A stretch of DNA of 51,108 bases from Flammeovirgaceae bacterium (GTDB lineage: Bacteria > Bacteroidota > Bacteroidia > Cytophagales > Cyclobacteriaceae), in NCBI GenBank assembly GCA_020635915.1, contig JACJYU010000001.1, positions 2,485,001 to 2,536,108 of the forward strand, written 5' to 3'. Of the stretch, positions 26,948-35,045 are shown one piece after another. Position 1 is the first letter of the stretch; every line of letters begins with the position of its first letter. The position numbers and the translations under genes were made by a program. The notes below the pieces were generated by a model, which had not been told where the DNA came from, made no database searches, and saw only the letters and a list, made by a program, of their open reading frames with translations.

Positions 26948-28306
26948 ATGGAAAATACCAACTACCCCATGCAACTCCTGGACCGTTTCAACCGCTGGCT
27001 TCAGGAATCCGTCACCATTAAATTGTTCTCTATCGGCCTACTGCTCCTCATATTGCTGATACCCCTTTCGTGGGTGGGCGACCTCGTTCACGAAAGGCAA
27101 ATGCGGTCGGGCGAGGTAACCCAGGAAATCACCAGCAAGTGGTCGGGCCGCCAGGGGGTATGCGGCCCCCTGATCGTATTGCCCTATGAAGCCACTGAAG
27201 TACTTCACCGCGAAGGCGGGGGCCTCCGGACGGTGACCACCATCAGGAAGGCATTCCTTTTGCCGGAGGAACTGGAAATTTCCGGCAAGGTAACCCCCCA
27301 GGTATTGCACCGGGGCATGTACGAGGCCGCGGTCTACGAGGCCGCGCTGGCCATAAGTGCTTCATGGGCCCGCCCCGATTTGAAATCCCTGGGCATGGCA
27401 GGCAAGGTGCTGTGGGAGGATGCCTACCTGGTGCTGGGCGTGTCGGACCTCAGGGGCGTGGCCGAAAACCCTTCCCTGAAGTATGGAGGGAAATCCCTGG
27501 TGGCCGACCCTACCAACGAATTGGGTTTTACTTATGCGAACGGTGCGTCCACGGGGCTAATGGCAAAGCCCGGTTGGGAAAGCGAAGGCCAATTTGGCCA
27601 GGCCTTTTCATTGCATCTCGACATAAAAGGGAGCAACGGGCTGGCGTTTGCCCCGGTGGGGAAGGCCACCACCGCAAAAATTTCCGGGCCCTGGCCCACC
27701 CCAAGCTTTAATGGGGCCTTTCTCCCGGATTCCCGTACCGTTTCCCCAGGCGGGTTTGATGCCGAGTGGAAGGTGCTGCACTTCAACAGGCCGTTTGCCC
27801 AACAGTGGGCAGGGGCGGGCCTGAACTTGGCCGGGGCCGATTTTGGCGTGGACTTATTGGTGCCGGTCGAACAATACCAACAAAGCATGAGGACCTCCAA
27901 GTACGGGATACTCATCATCCTGCTAACGTTTGTGTCGTTGTTTTTGGTGGAAATTTCCCAGCGGGTAAAAATCCACCCCTTTCAGTATATCCTGATGGGG
28001 GCCGCCCTGATCGTTTACTACTTGCTGTTGCTTGGGTTTTCCGAACAGGTGGGCTATACGGCCTCCTATGTGGTGGCTTCCGTGGCCACCGTTGCACTTC
28101 TGGTGCTATATGCTTCCACTTTTTTGAAATCGGGAAAGCTGAGGGTTTTGTTTATGTCTTTGCTGGCCGTCTTTTATGGGTTTATTTATGTGATTATCGT
28201 CCAGCAGGACTACTCGCTCATCACCGGCAGCGTGGGCCTGTTTGTGGTGATCGGTACGCTGATGTACCTCACCCGGAAAATCAATTGGTACAACAAGGCC
28301 ATTTAA
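26948..28306 (+). CDS. creD: CreD-family inner membrane protein
   Basis: A 452-residue inner membrane protein of the CreD family. Residues about 18-48 contain a first helix and the family start (IKLFSIGLLLLILLIPLSWVGDLVHERQMR), followed by a large extracytoplasmic domain (about 50-305) that includes GVSDLRGV and ends before SMRTSKYGILIILLTFVSLFLVEI. Then five to six helices run to the C-terminus, with HPFQYILMGAALIVYYLLLLGFSE as the typical family signature. In Escherichia coli CreD belongs to the CreBC regulon and affects envelope integrity and colicin E2 tolerance; here no CreBC genes are present and control is probably by the winged-helix protein. Confidence 0.94.
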   Translation: MENTNYPMQLLDRFNRWLQESVTIKLFSIGLLLLILLIPLSWVGDLVHERQMRSGEVTQEITSKWSGRQGVCGPLIVLPYEATEVLHREGGGLRTVTTIRKAFLLPEELEISGKVTPQVLHRGMYEAAVYEAALAISASWARPDLKSLGMAGKVLWEDAYLVLGVSDLRGVAENPSLKYGGKSLVADPTNELGFTYANGASTGLMAKPGWESEGQFGQAFSLHLDIKGSNGLAFAPVGKATTAKISGPWPTPSFNGAFLPDSRTVSPGGFDAEWKVLHFNRPFAQQWAGAGLNLAGADFGVDLLVPVEQYQQSMRTSKYGILIILLTFVSLFLVEISQRVKIHPFQYILMGAALIVYYLLLLGFSEQVGYTASYVVASVATVALLVLYASTFLKSGKLRVLFMSLLAVFYGFIYVIIVQQDYSLITGSVGLFVVIGTLMYLTRKINWYNKAI

Positions 28307-28421
28307 AAGAGGTGGGCGCTGGGCCACCCGGGCATTGCGGGAGAAAACCTTTGGCCGGGCACAACTTCTTTGTGCAATAAATTGTTGGTTTTTTCGGGAC
28401 AATATATTTTCTTATTTGGCG

Positions 28422-29000
28422 ATGGCCCATCTCTATATTAAAAATATGGTTTGCAACCGCTGTGTTATGGTGGTGAAACAAATGCTTGAAGGGCAGGGGC
28501 TGCACCCTGTAAGCGTGGCGTTGGGGGAGGTGGAATTGACGGAAAAGGAGTTGGCCAAAAGCCAACTGGACAGGCTGGACAGTGCTTTGAGGGACCTGGG
28601 CTTTGAGCGGATAGACGATCACAAGGGCAGGTTGATCGAGTCGATCAAAAGCAAGGTAATCCAATGGATACGCCATTCCGATGCCTCCGAAAGGAAGCAC
28701 AACTGGTCCACTCTCCTGTCCGAAGAGTTCCACTACGAATACAGTTATTTGAGCAACCTTTTTTCCTCCGTGGCGGGGATCACCCTGGAGCAGTACATTA
28801 TCCGGCAGAGGATAGAGCGGGCCAAAGAGCTATTGTTTTATGATGAGATGAGCCTGGGGGAAATTGCCGCCCTGTTGGGGTACAGCAGCGTGGCGCACTT
28901 GTCCGGCCAGTTCAAGAAGGTCACAGGGCAAACGCCTTCGGCATTAAAGAAATCCAGGGCGATGGGCCAACAGCGAAAGCCACTGGATGGCGTTGCCTAG
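28422..29000 (+). CDS. AraC-type regulator with N-terminal CxxC (HMA-like) segment
   Basis: A 192-residue protein from ATG 28422; the frame runs 29 codons further upstream but without a likely start. The first 70 residues (HLYIKNMVCNRCVMVVKQMLEGQGL...GEVEL) look like a heavy-metal-associated ferredoxin fold with its CxxC (VCNRC). Residues about 95-185 are an AraC/XylS DNA-binding domain: LSEEFHYEYSYLSNLFSSVAG, then LGEIAALLGYSSVAHLSGQFKKVTGQTPSALKK. The fusion suggests a regulator sensing a metal or thiol state, though the classic GMxCxxC is changed to NMVCNRC. It is not obviously co-regulated with creD. Confidence 0.85.
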   Translation: MAHLYIKNMVCNRCVMVVKQMLEGQGLHPVSVALGEVELTEKELAKSQLDRLDSALRDLGFERIDDHKGRLIESIKSKVIQWIRHSDASERKHNWSTLLSEEFHYEYSYLSNLFSSVAGITLEQYIIRQRIERAKELLFYDEMSLGEIAALLGYSSVAHLSGQFKKVTGQTPSALKKSRAMGQQRKPLDGVA

Positions 29001-29063
29001 CATTTAATAATTTTTTAAAACCCTTATAAAAGATCAGCGAGGCTAATTTCCGGCTTCAACGTT

Positions 29064-29091
29064 AACAGGACTTCGATTTGTCCTGTTTTTG
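29064..29091 (+). terminator. Terminator hairpin after the AraC-type gene
   Basis: AACAGGAC (29064-29071) pairs with GTCCTGTT (29080-29087) around an 8-base loop and is followed by a T-rich tail. It serves as a terminator for the AraC-type gene. The same CAGGAC/GTCCTG arm occurs in the hairpin on the other side of the RAYT gene (29805-29829). Confidence 0.7.
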
Positions 29092-29146
29092 TTTGCTCTA
29101 GCTCACTGTTGATCATTTAAATAAAACGTACTACTTCCTTAATCAT

Positions 29147-29704
29147 TCATTCCAAAAACTCAATCTCCAACAAACCAACACACTTACCCTCATAATAATC
29201 TTTTGCACTACTGTACAAGTACTCTTCTACTTTTTCAACCACTCCGGCTTCGACCGGATTATTATGGATATAGTCCAATTTTTGGTTGGTGAATTCGGGA
29301 CTAAACAACTCTTTAGGGTGATTATCCTGCCTCCAAAACTGGTATGTTTTATTTTGGCTATTTTGGGCTCCTGCTTTTCTGAATATTTCCAGCATCCATT
29401 CTTTACGGCTTTCACCTGTATGATTCGAAATAGCTCTTATTATTTCTTTGGAAGTAAACTTCTTGAAATCCCTCAATATTTCACTTGTATCATTATTCTT
29501 AGCTGAAATAATTAAATGAACATGGTTGCTCATTACACACCAGCTATAGACCACAAGTCCTCTTGACTTCTGGCAATGTTTTAAACTTTCAATAAGTATG
29601 TCTTTATATTCTTTACGAGTAAATACATCTACCCACTCCACTACGGCAAAGGTTATAAAATGAATACCTTCTTTATTTCTTATTTTGTAGCCTCCATCAG
29701 ACAT
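29147..29704 (-). CDS. REP-associated tyrosine transposase (RAYT)
   Basis: A 185-residue Y1-type transposase of the IS200/RAYT group. The HUH motif is at residues 61-63 (SNHVHLII), and the catalytic tyrosine is Tyr145 in LDYIHNNPVEAG; YSWCVMSNHVH and FWRQDNHP are family signatures. Such single-copy enzymes are linked to dispersed REP hairpins rather than to IS ends. The gene is clearly more AT-rich than its neighbours. Hairpins lie on both sides (29064-29087 and 29805-29829), and a palindromic tandem repeat lies 380 bases upstream. No typical IS200/IS605 ends or tnpB are seen. Confidence 0.92.
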   Translation of the reverse strand: MSDGGYKIRNKEGIHFITFAVVEWVDVFTRKEYKDILIESLKHCQKSRGLVVYSWCVMSNHVHLIISAKNNDTSEILRDFKKFTSKEIIRAISNHTGESRKEWMLEIFRKAGAQNSQNKTYQFWRQDNHPKELFSPEFTNQKLDYIHNNPVEAGVVEKVEEYLYSSAKDYYEGKCVGLLEIEFLE

Positions 29705-29804
29705 GATGTAATAATAGCAAAAAGGCTAATTATAAAAAACGTATCAGATTACAAACAAATCTCCGTATACAGGCATAAACTTAACCACAAAGGAAGTTAT
29801 AAAA

Positions 29805-29829
29805 TGTCCTGAGTTGCAAACTCAGGACA
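29805..29829. repeat. REP-like perfect hairpin upstream of RAYT
   Basis: An 11-bp perfect stem (TGTCCTGAGTT / AACTCAGGACA) with a 3-base loop, about 100 bases upstream of the RAYT start codon. There is no T-run directly after it on either strand, so it is not an obvious terminator. It is a candidate RAYT recognition hairpin. Confidence 0.55.
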
Positions 29830-29882
29830 GCTTATGTAGTTTTTATTTCTTCAGTTCCCAAGTACCTTGGCCGCTTTAAAAT

Positions 29883-29912
29883 AAAAAGCCCTCCCTGCTT
29901 TGCAGGAAAGGC
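29883..29912 (-). terminator. Terminator after tRNA-Pro (CGG)
   Basis: On the minus strand AGCC-TTTCCTGC pairs with GCAGGGA-GGGCT (one small mismatch region) and is followed by five T, 11 bases after the tRNA 3' end. Confidence 0.75.
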
Positions 29913-29922
29913 TATTGAATTG

Positions 29923-29996
29923 TCGGGGCGACTGGATTCGAACCAGCGACTTCTTCGTCCCGAACGAAGCGCGCTACCGGGCTGCGCTACGCCCCG
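29923..29996 (-). tRNA. tRNA-Pro (CGG)
   Basis: A 74-base cloverleaf on the minus strand: acceptor CGGGGCG/CGCCCCG, D stem GCGC/GCGC, anticodon stem CTTCG/CGAAG with loop TTCGGGA (anticodon CGG), T arm GCTGG-TTCGAAT-CCAGT with one G-U pair. Discriminator A; CCA not encoded. Confidence 0.95.
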
Positions 29997-30083
29997 AAAA
30001 GGATTGTTTTTCAAAATTCAAAAAATGATTGCAAATCCCAAAACGGAAAGAACCGGAAGTGAAAGAGGCATGCCTGAAAGTTA

Positions 30084-30345
30084 CCGTCATTGCGAGGGCG
30101 GCACTTCCGAAGCAATCCCCTGAGGGTCGTCCTCGTCCATGGGATTGCTTCACGCCTGCGCGCATTCCTGCGCTTCAGTTCGCAATGACGGCAAGGTTAG
30201 AGGGCGGCACTTCCGAAGCAATCCCCTGAGGGTGGTCCTCGTCTATGGGATTGCTTCACGCCTGCGCACATTCCTGCGCTTCAGTTCGCAATGACGGCAA
30301 GGTTAAAGGGCGGCACTCCCGAAGCAATCCCCTGAGGGTCGTCCC
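30084..30345. repeat. Tandem palindromic repeat, 106-bp period, about 2.4 copies
   Basis: Units start at 30095, 30201 and 30307 (third truncated near 30345). Units 1 and 2 agree at 102 of 106 positions by hand count. Each unit is a nested palindrome: in unit 1 the outer arms are CCGTCATTGCGA (30084-30095) and TCGCAATGACGG (30180-30191), and the inner arms GAAGCAATCCC (30109-30119) and GGGATTGCTTC (30141-30151). The CGTCATTGCGAG / GAAGCAATCCC words are familiar from REP/MITE-like intergenic repeats in many bacteria. Short reading frames across it are not genes. It lies between two tRNA-Pro genes. Confidence 0.9.
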
Positions 30346-30387
30346 CATACGAGGAAGGAATGCACGAAAAGTTGATTTGCCATAAAG

Positions 30388-30420
30388 TAAAAAACCCTCG
30401 CAATTTATTGCGAAGGCTTT
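30388..30420 (-). terminator. Terminator after tRNA-Pro (AGG)
   Basis: On the minus strand CCTTCGCAAT pairs with ATTGCGAGG (one bulged base) and is followed by six T, a few bases after the tRNA 3' end. Confidence 0.75.
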
Positions 30421-30426
30421 TGTTGT

Positions 30427-30501
30427 CGGGGTGAGAAGATTCGAACTTCCGGCCCCCACGTCCCTAACGTGGTGCGCTAACCGGGCTGCGCTACACCCCG
30501 A
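30427..30501 (-). tRNA. tRNA-Pro with anticodon AGG
   Basis: A 75-base cloverleaf on the minus strand: acceptor CGGGGTG/CACCCCG, D stem GCGC/GCGC with AGCCCGGTTA loop, anticodon stem CCACG/CGTGG with loop TTAGGGA, T arm GGAAG-TTCGAAT-CTTCT. All stems pair, with one G-U pair in the T stem as in the neighbouring tRNA-Pro (CGG). Loop positions 34-36 read AGG, so this decodes proline CCU, with A34 instead of the usual G34 (GGG). Discriminator A; CCA not encoded. Confidence 0.9.
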
Positions 30502-30634
30502 ACCCTTTGGCTTTTCAGGGTCCCGGCATTCCGGGAACGGCCCGGGGCCAAATGGCCTTCGGTACACCTGAAAAGTTTTGCGAAGGTAACCTTTATTTTC
30601 GTTACGGGTAAAAAATATTCGATTTTTTGATCGT

Positions 30635-30665
30635 TTTACGTTGTCGCCAAAATAGGGGAACTTTG
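30635..30665 (+). promoter_or_regulatory. Possible promoter of the WG-repeat gene
   Basis: TTTA (30635-30638), 19 bases, then GAACTTTG (30658-30665) match the Bacteroidota promoter at all but one position of each box. It would give a leader of about 10 bases before the ATG at 30683. Confidence 0.4.
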
Positions 30666-30682
30666 CGTGAAGCCCTTTCCCT

Positions 30683-33265
30683 ATGAACAGGTGTTTTTTT
30701 TTGATACTGATGGTGCTGAGCCCGCCTGTGTTTGCGCAGATAGGCCCCTTGCGCGCGGCCCAGGCGAGAATGGACAAGGGCAAATGGATAAAATCCGAAA
30801 ATTCCATTGAAAAGGCCCTGGGGAAGGACCCCGCAAACGCGGAAGCAAAACTGGTGTATGCACAATGGTACTTCTCCCCCGGCAACCCAAAATCCAGTAT
30901 CGACTCTGCCTACAAATTTGTGCTGGCGGCCACGGAAGACTATGACCAGGCGGACCCCCGCCAGAAGGAAAAACTGCAGCGCTTCCCCCTTGACAGTGCC
31001 ATCCTCGTGCGGTTGCGGGAGCGGATTGACAGCGCGGCATTTGAGCGGGCGAAGCGGTATAACTCCGAAGGTGCCTATATTGCTTTTTTGAGGAGGTTTG
31101 CCTACGCCAAACAGCGCGAAAACGCCATTGAACTGCGGGACGAGGTCTCCTTCCTGGACGCCCTCAGGGAGAATACCTATCAGGGCTTTGCCCGGTACAT
31201 GGAAAAATACCCGGAGTCCCACCGTTTTGGGGAGGCCAGCGACCGGTATGAAAAATTGCTGTTCGAAGACCGCACCCGCGATGGCAAGCTAAAAAGCTAT
31301 ATTTCCTTTTATAGGGAATTTCCACACAGCCCATTTAGGGGCACCGCGCTCAAACAAATATTTGAGGTGGGCACCGCTTCCGGGGAGTTACAGGATTTTT
31401 TGGAGTTCATCTCCCAATACAAGGGGGCCGGCCCCCTGACAAAACGGGCCAGGGACATGGCCCTGCACATTGCGCTGCAACAGCACAGGCAAATCCCCGC
31501 TGCGGTCCTCTCGGACTCGGTACGGCAGGTATTGGAAGACGATGGGCCCTATTGGGTGCCATTTCTGAAAAACGGGAAGTATGGTTTCATGGACAGTGAC
31601 GGGAAGGAGAAGATCGGGCCAGAGTATGAGGGGATCGATGGGGATTACCTCTGTGGTAATATCACGGAAGATTTTTTGATCACTTCGAAGGGGGTGGTAA
31701 GCCGGTCAAACAAGCTATTGATAGGCGGGGAGGTGGAGGCCGTGGAGGACCTGGGGTATGGTATATTGCTGGTGGGCTTGAAGGGTTGCAGCCGGCTGGT
31801 GCATAAGTCCGGGTTTGCCCTGGTGCCAGGCTGCGTTGACGCGGCACGGATAGTGGCAGGCCATTTCCTGGCCGTTGAGCGCAATAAAAAATGGACGTTG
31901 CACGCCTTTACCGGAAGGCAGTTAATTGGCCAGGCATACGATGGCATCACTTCCGAGGGGGACATCGTTGTGCTGGGGAAGAGTGGCAAACAAGTGCTCA
32001 ACACAATTGACCAGGTAATATTTGCTGCCGACAACAACCCACTGCCCGGCAACATGGTGTTTGATGAAGTAAGGAAATTGAGCTCGGACAAAATACTGGT
32101 GAAAAACGGGTCGTTGGAGGGCGTGGTGGGCCCAGACCTGAAATTTGTGGTGCCGTTGGACAGGCAGGAGCTTACGCTTACTTCTTTCGGGTTCACAAAA
32201 AAGGTGTTGAACAAAGTCACCACGGTGGGCCTCTCTGATGCCATCGACAGGCAGGAGTTCGTGGAAATACGGCCCTACCTCCATTGGCTTGGCCTGTACC
32301 AGCCCAAAGCGGCAAAGCTTTTCGACTTGCCTTCACGCAAGGTTGTTGAAGATGGCCTGGACAGCTTGTGGTTTGCCAATAGGTTGGCCATGGCCGCATC
32401 AGGCGACTCCCTAAAGGTGATGTTCGGGTCCGGCAGGAAAATGGTTTTTCCAAAATCCATGAGGGTGGCATTTGTAAAAAGCCCGGACTCTGTGCGGTTT
32501 TTTTACCTGGAAGGAAAGGACAAAAAGCAAGTGTACGGGGTGGACTCGGGCACCAGGCTGTTTTCGCTGGATTTTGACCATATAGAGGAAATTGAAAGTA
32601 GTGTTTTCCTGATAACGCACAAAAACAAAAAAGGGATTGTAGGGCTGGATGGAAAACCCATTCTTCCTGTGGAATACGATGCCATCGTAAAGGCTTCCCC
32701 ACATGTGGTTTCTTTGTTGAAGGACAAAAAATTCGGGTTGTTCGATATAAGGAGGCGCCAGTTGTTCAAGGCCATCTACGACAGGAACCTGTTTTTTTTC
32801 AATGCATCCACCCTGGTGGCGTACAAAGATGGGTTTTATGGGTTTATGGACCTGGACTCGGCCCCCATTTCCCCTTTTCAATTTGACGAGGTAAGGCCCT
32901 GGAGCGACTCGGTGGCCCTGGTGCGCAAGGATTTCAGGTGGATGACCTATTCGGTTTATGATGGCAAAACAATAATCGACCAGATCAAAAGCTATCGCCT
33001 CATCAAGGATGCCCCGGATGGGAAAATTGCCATCATCCAAAAAGGGAACGACTATGGGGTGCTGAGCAGCACCCGGGGGATGGTCATACCCCCTACGTTT
33101 AGTGATTTGCTCAACCTGGGGACCGCGGAAAAGCCTTTTTACTTTACGGAAAAGCACGTGGAGGAGGCTGGTATATTTGTGGTGATCTACTATGACGAAC
33201 AGGGACGGCTGGTAAGGAGGCAGATATATGAAGCGGACGAGTACGATGACATCTATTGTAAATAA
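30683..33265 (+). CDS. Secreted WG-repeat protein
   Basis: An 860-residue protein with a signal peptide (MNRCFFLILMVLSPPVFAQ). Residues about 20-270 are helical and tetratricopeptide-like (LRAAQARMDKGKWIKSENSIEKALGKDPANAEAKLVYAQWY). From about residue 290 to 830 there are WG-type beta repeats of the pattern YGFxDxxGKxxIxPxYDxI, for example YGFMDSDGKEKIGPEYEGI, KGIVGLDGKPILPVEYDAI and YGFMDLDSAPISPFQFDEV. WG repeats mediate binding in diverse surface and periplasmic proteins; no enzyme motif is visible. A periplasmic or outer-surface scaffold is plausible. The PafA-like phosphatase follows 73 bases later on the same strand. Confidence 0.88.
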   Translation: MNRCFFLILMVLSPPVFAQIGPLRAAQARMDKGKWIKSENSIEKALGKDPANAEAKLVYAQWYFSPGNPKSSIDSAYKFVLAATEDYDQADPRQKEKLQRFPLDSAILVRLRERIDSAAFERAKRYNSEGAYIAFLRRFAYAKQRENAIELRDEVSFLDALRENTYQGFARYMEKYPESHRFGEASDRYEKLLFEDRTRDGKLKSYISFYREFPHSPFRGTALKQIFEVGTASGELQDFLEFISQYKGAGPLTKRARDMALHIALQQHRQIPAAVLSDSVRQVLEDDGPYWVPFLKNGKYGFMDSDGKEKIGPEYEGIDGDYLCGNITEDFLITSKGVVSRSNKLLIGGEVEAVEDLGYGILLVGLKGCSRLVHKSGFALVPGCVDAARIVAGHFLAVERNKKWTLHAFTGRQLIGQAYDGITSEGDIVVLGKSGKQVLNTIDQVIFAADNNPLPGNMVFDEVRKLSSDKILVKNGSLEGVVGPDLKFVVPLDRQELTLTSFGFTKKVLNKVTTVGLSDAIDRQEFVEIRPYLHWLGLYQPKAAKLFDLPSRKVVEDGLDSLWFANRLAMAASGDSLKVMFGSGRKMVFPKSMRVAFVKSPDSVRFFYLEGKDKKQVYGVDSGTRLFSLDFDHIEEIESSVFLITHKNKKGIVGLDGKPILPVEYDAIVKASPHVVSLLKDKKFGLFDIRRRQLFKAIYDRNLFFFNASTLVAYKDGFYGFMDLDSAPISPFQFDEVRPWSDSVALVRKDFRWMTYSVYDGKTIIDQIKSYRLIKDAPDGKIAIIQKGNDYGVLSSTRGMVIPPTFSDLLNLGTAEKPFYFTEKHVEEAGIFVVIYYDEQGRLVRRQIYEADEYDDIYCK

Positions 33266-33338
33266 ATTTGGATACCTTGCCATGCCCGGCCATCCATGGG
33301 CCTGGCGTAGTTTCAAAAAATTTTAAACACAAATAAAA

Positions 33339-34988
33339 ATGAGGATCGCTTTTTTGATATTTCTTATGGGGGGCTTTTTGGCCAAAGGCCAGGGCACTAA
33401 CTCCTTTCCCGACCGCCCCAAGCTGGTGATTGGCATTGTGGTGGACCAGATGCGGCAGGAATACTTGTACCGTTATGCACCAAAATTTGGCGAAGGGGGC
33501 TTCAAGCGCCTGATGGGCCAGGGCTTCATGCTGAGCAATGCGCATTACAACTATGTGCCCACCTACACCGGGCCGGGCCATGCTTCGGTGTACACGGGCA
33601 CCACCCCCGCCTTTCACGGCATTATTGCCAATGACTGGTATGACAAAGTGCTGGGGGAAAAAGTGAACTGCGTGGAAGATGCAGCCCAAAAAATCGTGGG
33701 CAGCGATGAGGGGAACGGGGACGTGTCGCCCTGGAGGTTGCTGTCCACCACCGTTACCGATGAGTTGGAACTGGCCACCCAAAGGAGGGCAAAGGTCATT
33801 GGCATTTCCATCAAGGACAGGGCCGCGGTATTGCCGGCAGGCCATACCCCGGATGGCGCTTATTGGTATGACCTCAAAACGGGAAAATTTATTTCCAGCA
33901 CCTTTTATAAAGCCGGGCTGCCGGTGTGGTTGGACAAGTTTAATGCGCGGGGCCTTGCCGACAAATACCTGGACGGCACCTGGGACACCGTTTACCCCAT
34001 ACAGGAATACCGGGAGAGCGGCCCGGACGATTCCCCTTATGAAACGGTAATGAAGGGAAAAGACCGGCCTACCTTTCCTTATGATTTAAAAGAACTGAGA
34101 AAGCAAAACGGTGACTTCGCCATGTTGCCCGACACGCCATTTGGCAATGAAATACTTGTGCAATTGGCCATGGCGGCCGTGGAAGGCGAGGGCATGGGCA
34201 AGGATGAATGGACCGATTTTTTGACCCTGTCATTTTCATCCACCGATTGGATAGGCCATGCCATGGGCCCCAACTCGGTGGAAGAGGAGGACACCTACAT
34301 CCGCCTCGACAAAAGCCTTGAGGAACTGTTGAACAAAATGGACGCGATGGTGGGCAAGGGGCAATACCTTGTGTTTTTGACCGCAGACCATGCCGCTGCG
34401 GAAGTGCCCCAGTATTTGATGGACCTGAAGGTGATCAATAAAGCTTCGCAACCTGTCAGCTATGAAGCAGGGTTAAAGGAATTCCTGGCTTCTTATTACC
34501 CTGGCAAGGAATTGGTCAGGAACATCAGCAATGGCCAGGTGTTCTTCAACCATGAATCTTTCGACACCGATCCGAAAACATCCGGTGTGGAATATTTGAT
34601 CGTGTCGGAACTGGCCCGCAACTACCTGCAAAAGCAGCCTGGCATTGCGGCCGTGTACACGCGCCAGATGCTCCTGGATGCCGACTACAATGAAGGTGGG
34701 ACAAAAGGAATGGTGAAGAGAGGGTTTAATGACAATAGGTCTGGTGACATTGCCGTGGTGACCGAGCCCGGTTGGATACCCGGGTCACGCGGCAAGGGCA
34801 CTTCCCATGGGAGTCCTTATACTTACGATACGCACGTGCCCATAATTTTTTATGGATATGGGGTGAAACAGGGGACAACGGCCAATTACCACCCCATTAC
34901 GGACATCGCCCCCACGGTATCCATGATCTTAAAGATAAAATTCCCCAGCGCTGCCACCGGGCAGCCGATAACGGAACTGCTGAAGTAG
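33339..34988 (+). CDS. pafA: PafA-like alkaline phosphatase
   Basis: A 549-residue secreted phosphatase with a signal peptide ending near AKGQG. It matches the phosphate-irrepressible PafA type of the alkaline phosphatase superfamily: metal ligand Asp36 in IVVDQM, nucleophile Thr77 in PTYTGPGHAS, Asn98 in ANDW, and Lys159/Arg161 in SIKDRAAVLPAGH, which correspond to Thr79, Asn100, Lys162 and Arg164 of the characterised Elizabethkingia/Chryseobacterium enzyme. Further metal ligands are in STDWIGHAMGP (Asp, His), TADHAA and TSHGSP. It removes phosphate from monoesters in the periplasm. The full triad makes monoesterase activity more likely than phosphodiesterase. Confidence 0.94.
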   Translation: MRIAFLIFLMGGFLAKGQGTNSFPDRPKLVIGIVVDQMRQEYLYRYAPKFGEGGFKRLMGQGFMLSNAHYNYVPTYTGPGHASVYTGTTPAFHGIIANDWYDKVLGEKVNCVEDAAQKIVGSDEGNGDVSPWRLLSTTVTDELELATQRRAKVIGISIKDRAAVLPAGHTPDGAYWYDLKTGKFISSTFYKAGLPVWLDKFNARGLADKYLDGTWDTVYPIQEYRESGPDDSPYETVMKGKDRPTFPYDLKELRKQNGDFAMLPDTPFGNEILVQLAMAAVEGEGMGKDEWTDFLTLSFSSTDWIGHAMGPNSVEEEDTYIRLDKSLEELLNKMDAMVGKGQYLVFLTADHAAAEVPQYLMDLKVINKASQPVSYEAGLKEFLASYYPGKELVRNISNGQVFFNHESFDTDPKTSGVEYLIVSELARNYLQKQPGIAAVYTRQMLLDADYNEGGTKGMVKRGFNDNRSGDIAVVTEPGWIPGSRGKGTSHGSPYTYDTHVPIIFYGYGVKQGTTANYHPITDIAPTVSMILKIKFPSAATGQPITELLK

Positions 34989-34995
34989 CCTGGGC

Positions 34996-35032
34996 AAAAA
35001 AAAAGGCTGGCATCACCGCCAGCCTTTTTTTT
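34996..35032. terminator. Bidirectional terminator
   Basis: GGCTGGC (35005-35011) and GCCAGCC (35018-35024) form a stem flanked by a run of nine A and a run of eight T. It separates the PafA-like gene (plus) from the convergent SNF transporter gene (minus). Confidence 0.92.
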
Positions 35033-35045
35033 CACTACCTACCGC

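Noticed and set aside
28308..28335. Terminator after creD (GGTGG/CCACC stem)
   Set aside because: There is a possible short stem but no T-run after it, so termination is not supported.
29920..30229. Short reading frames over the tRNA-Pro and repeat region
   Set aside because: They run through tRNA genes and palindromic repeats and encode Arg-rich low-complexity peptides.
30084..30345. Possible CRISPR array from the tandem repeats
   Set aside because: The repeat unit is 106 bp and directly abutting, with internal palindromes and no distinct spacers; no cas genes are present.
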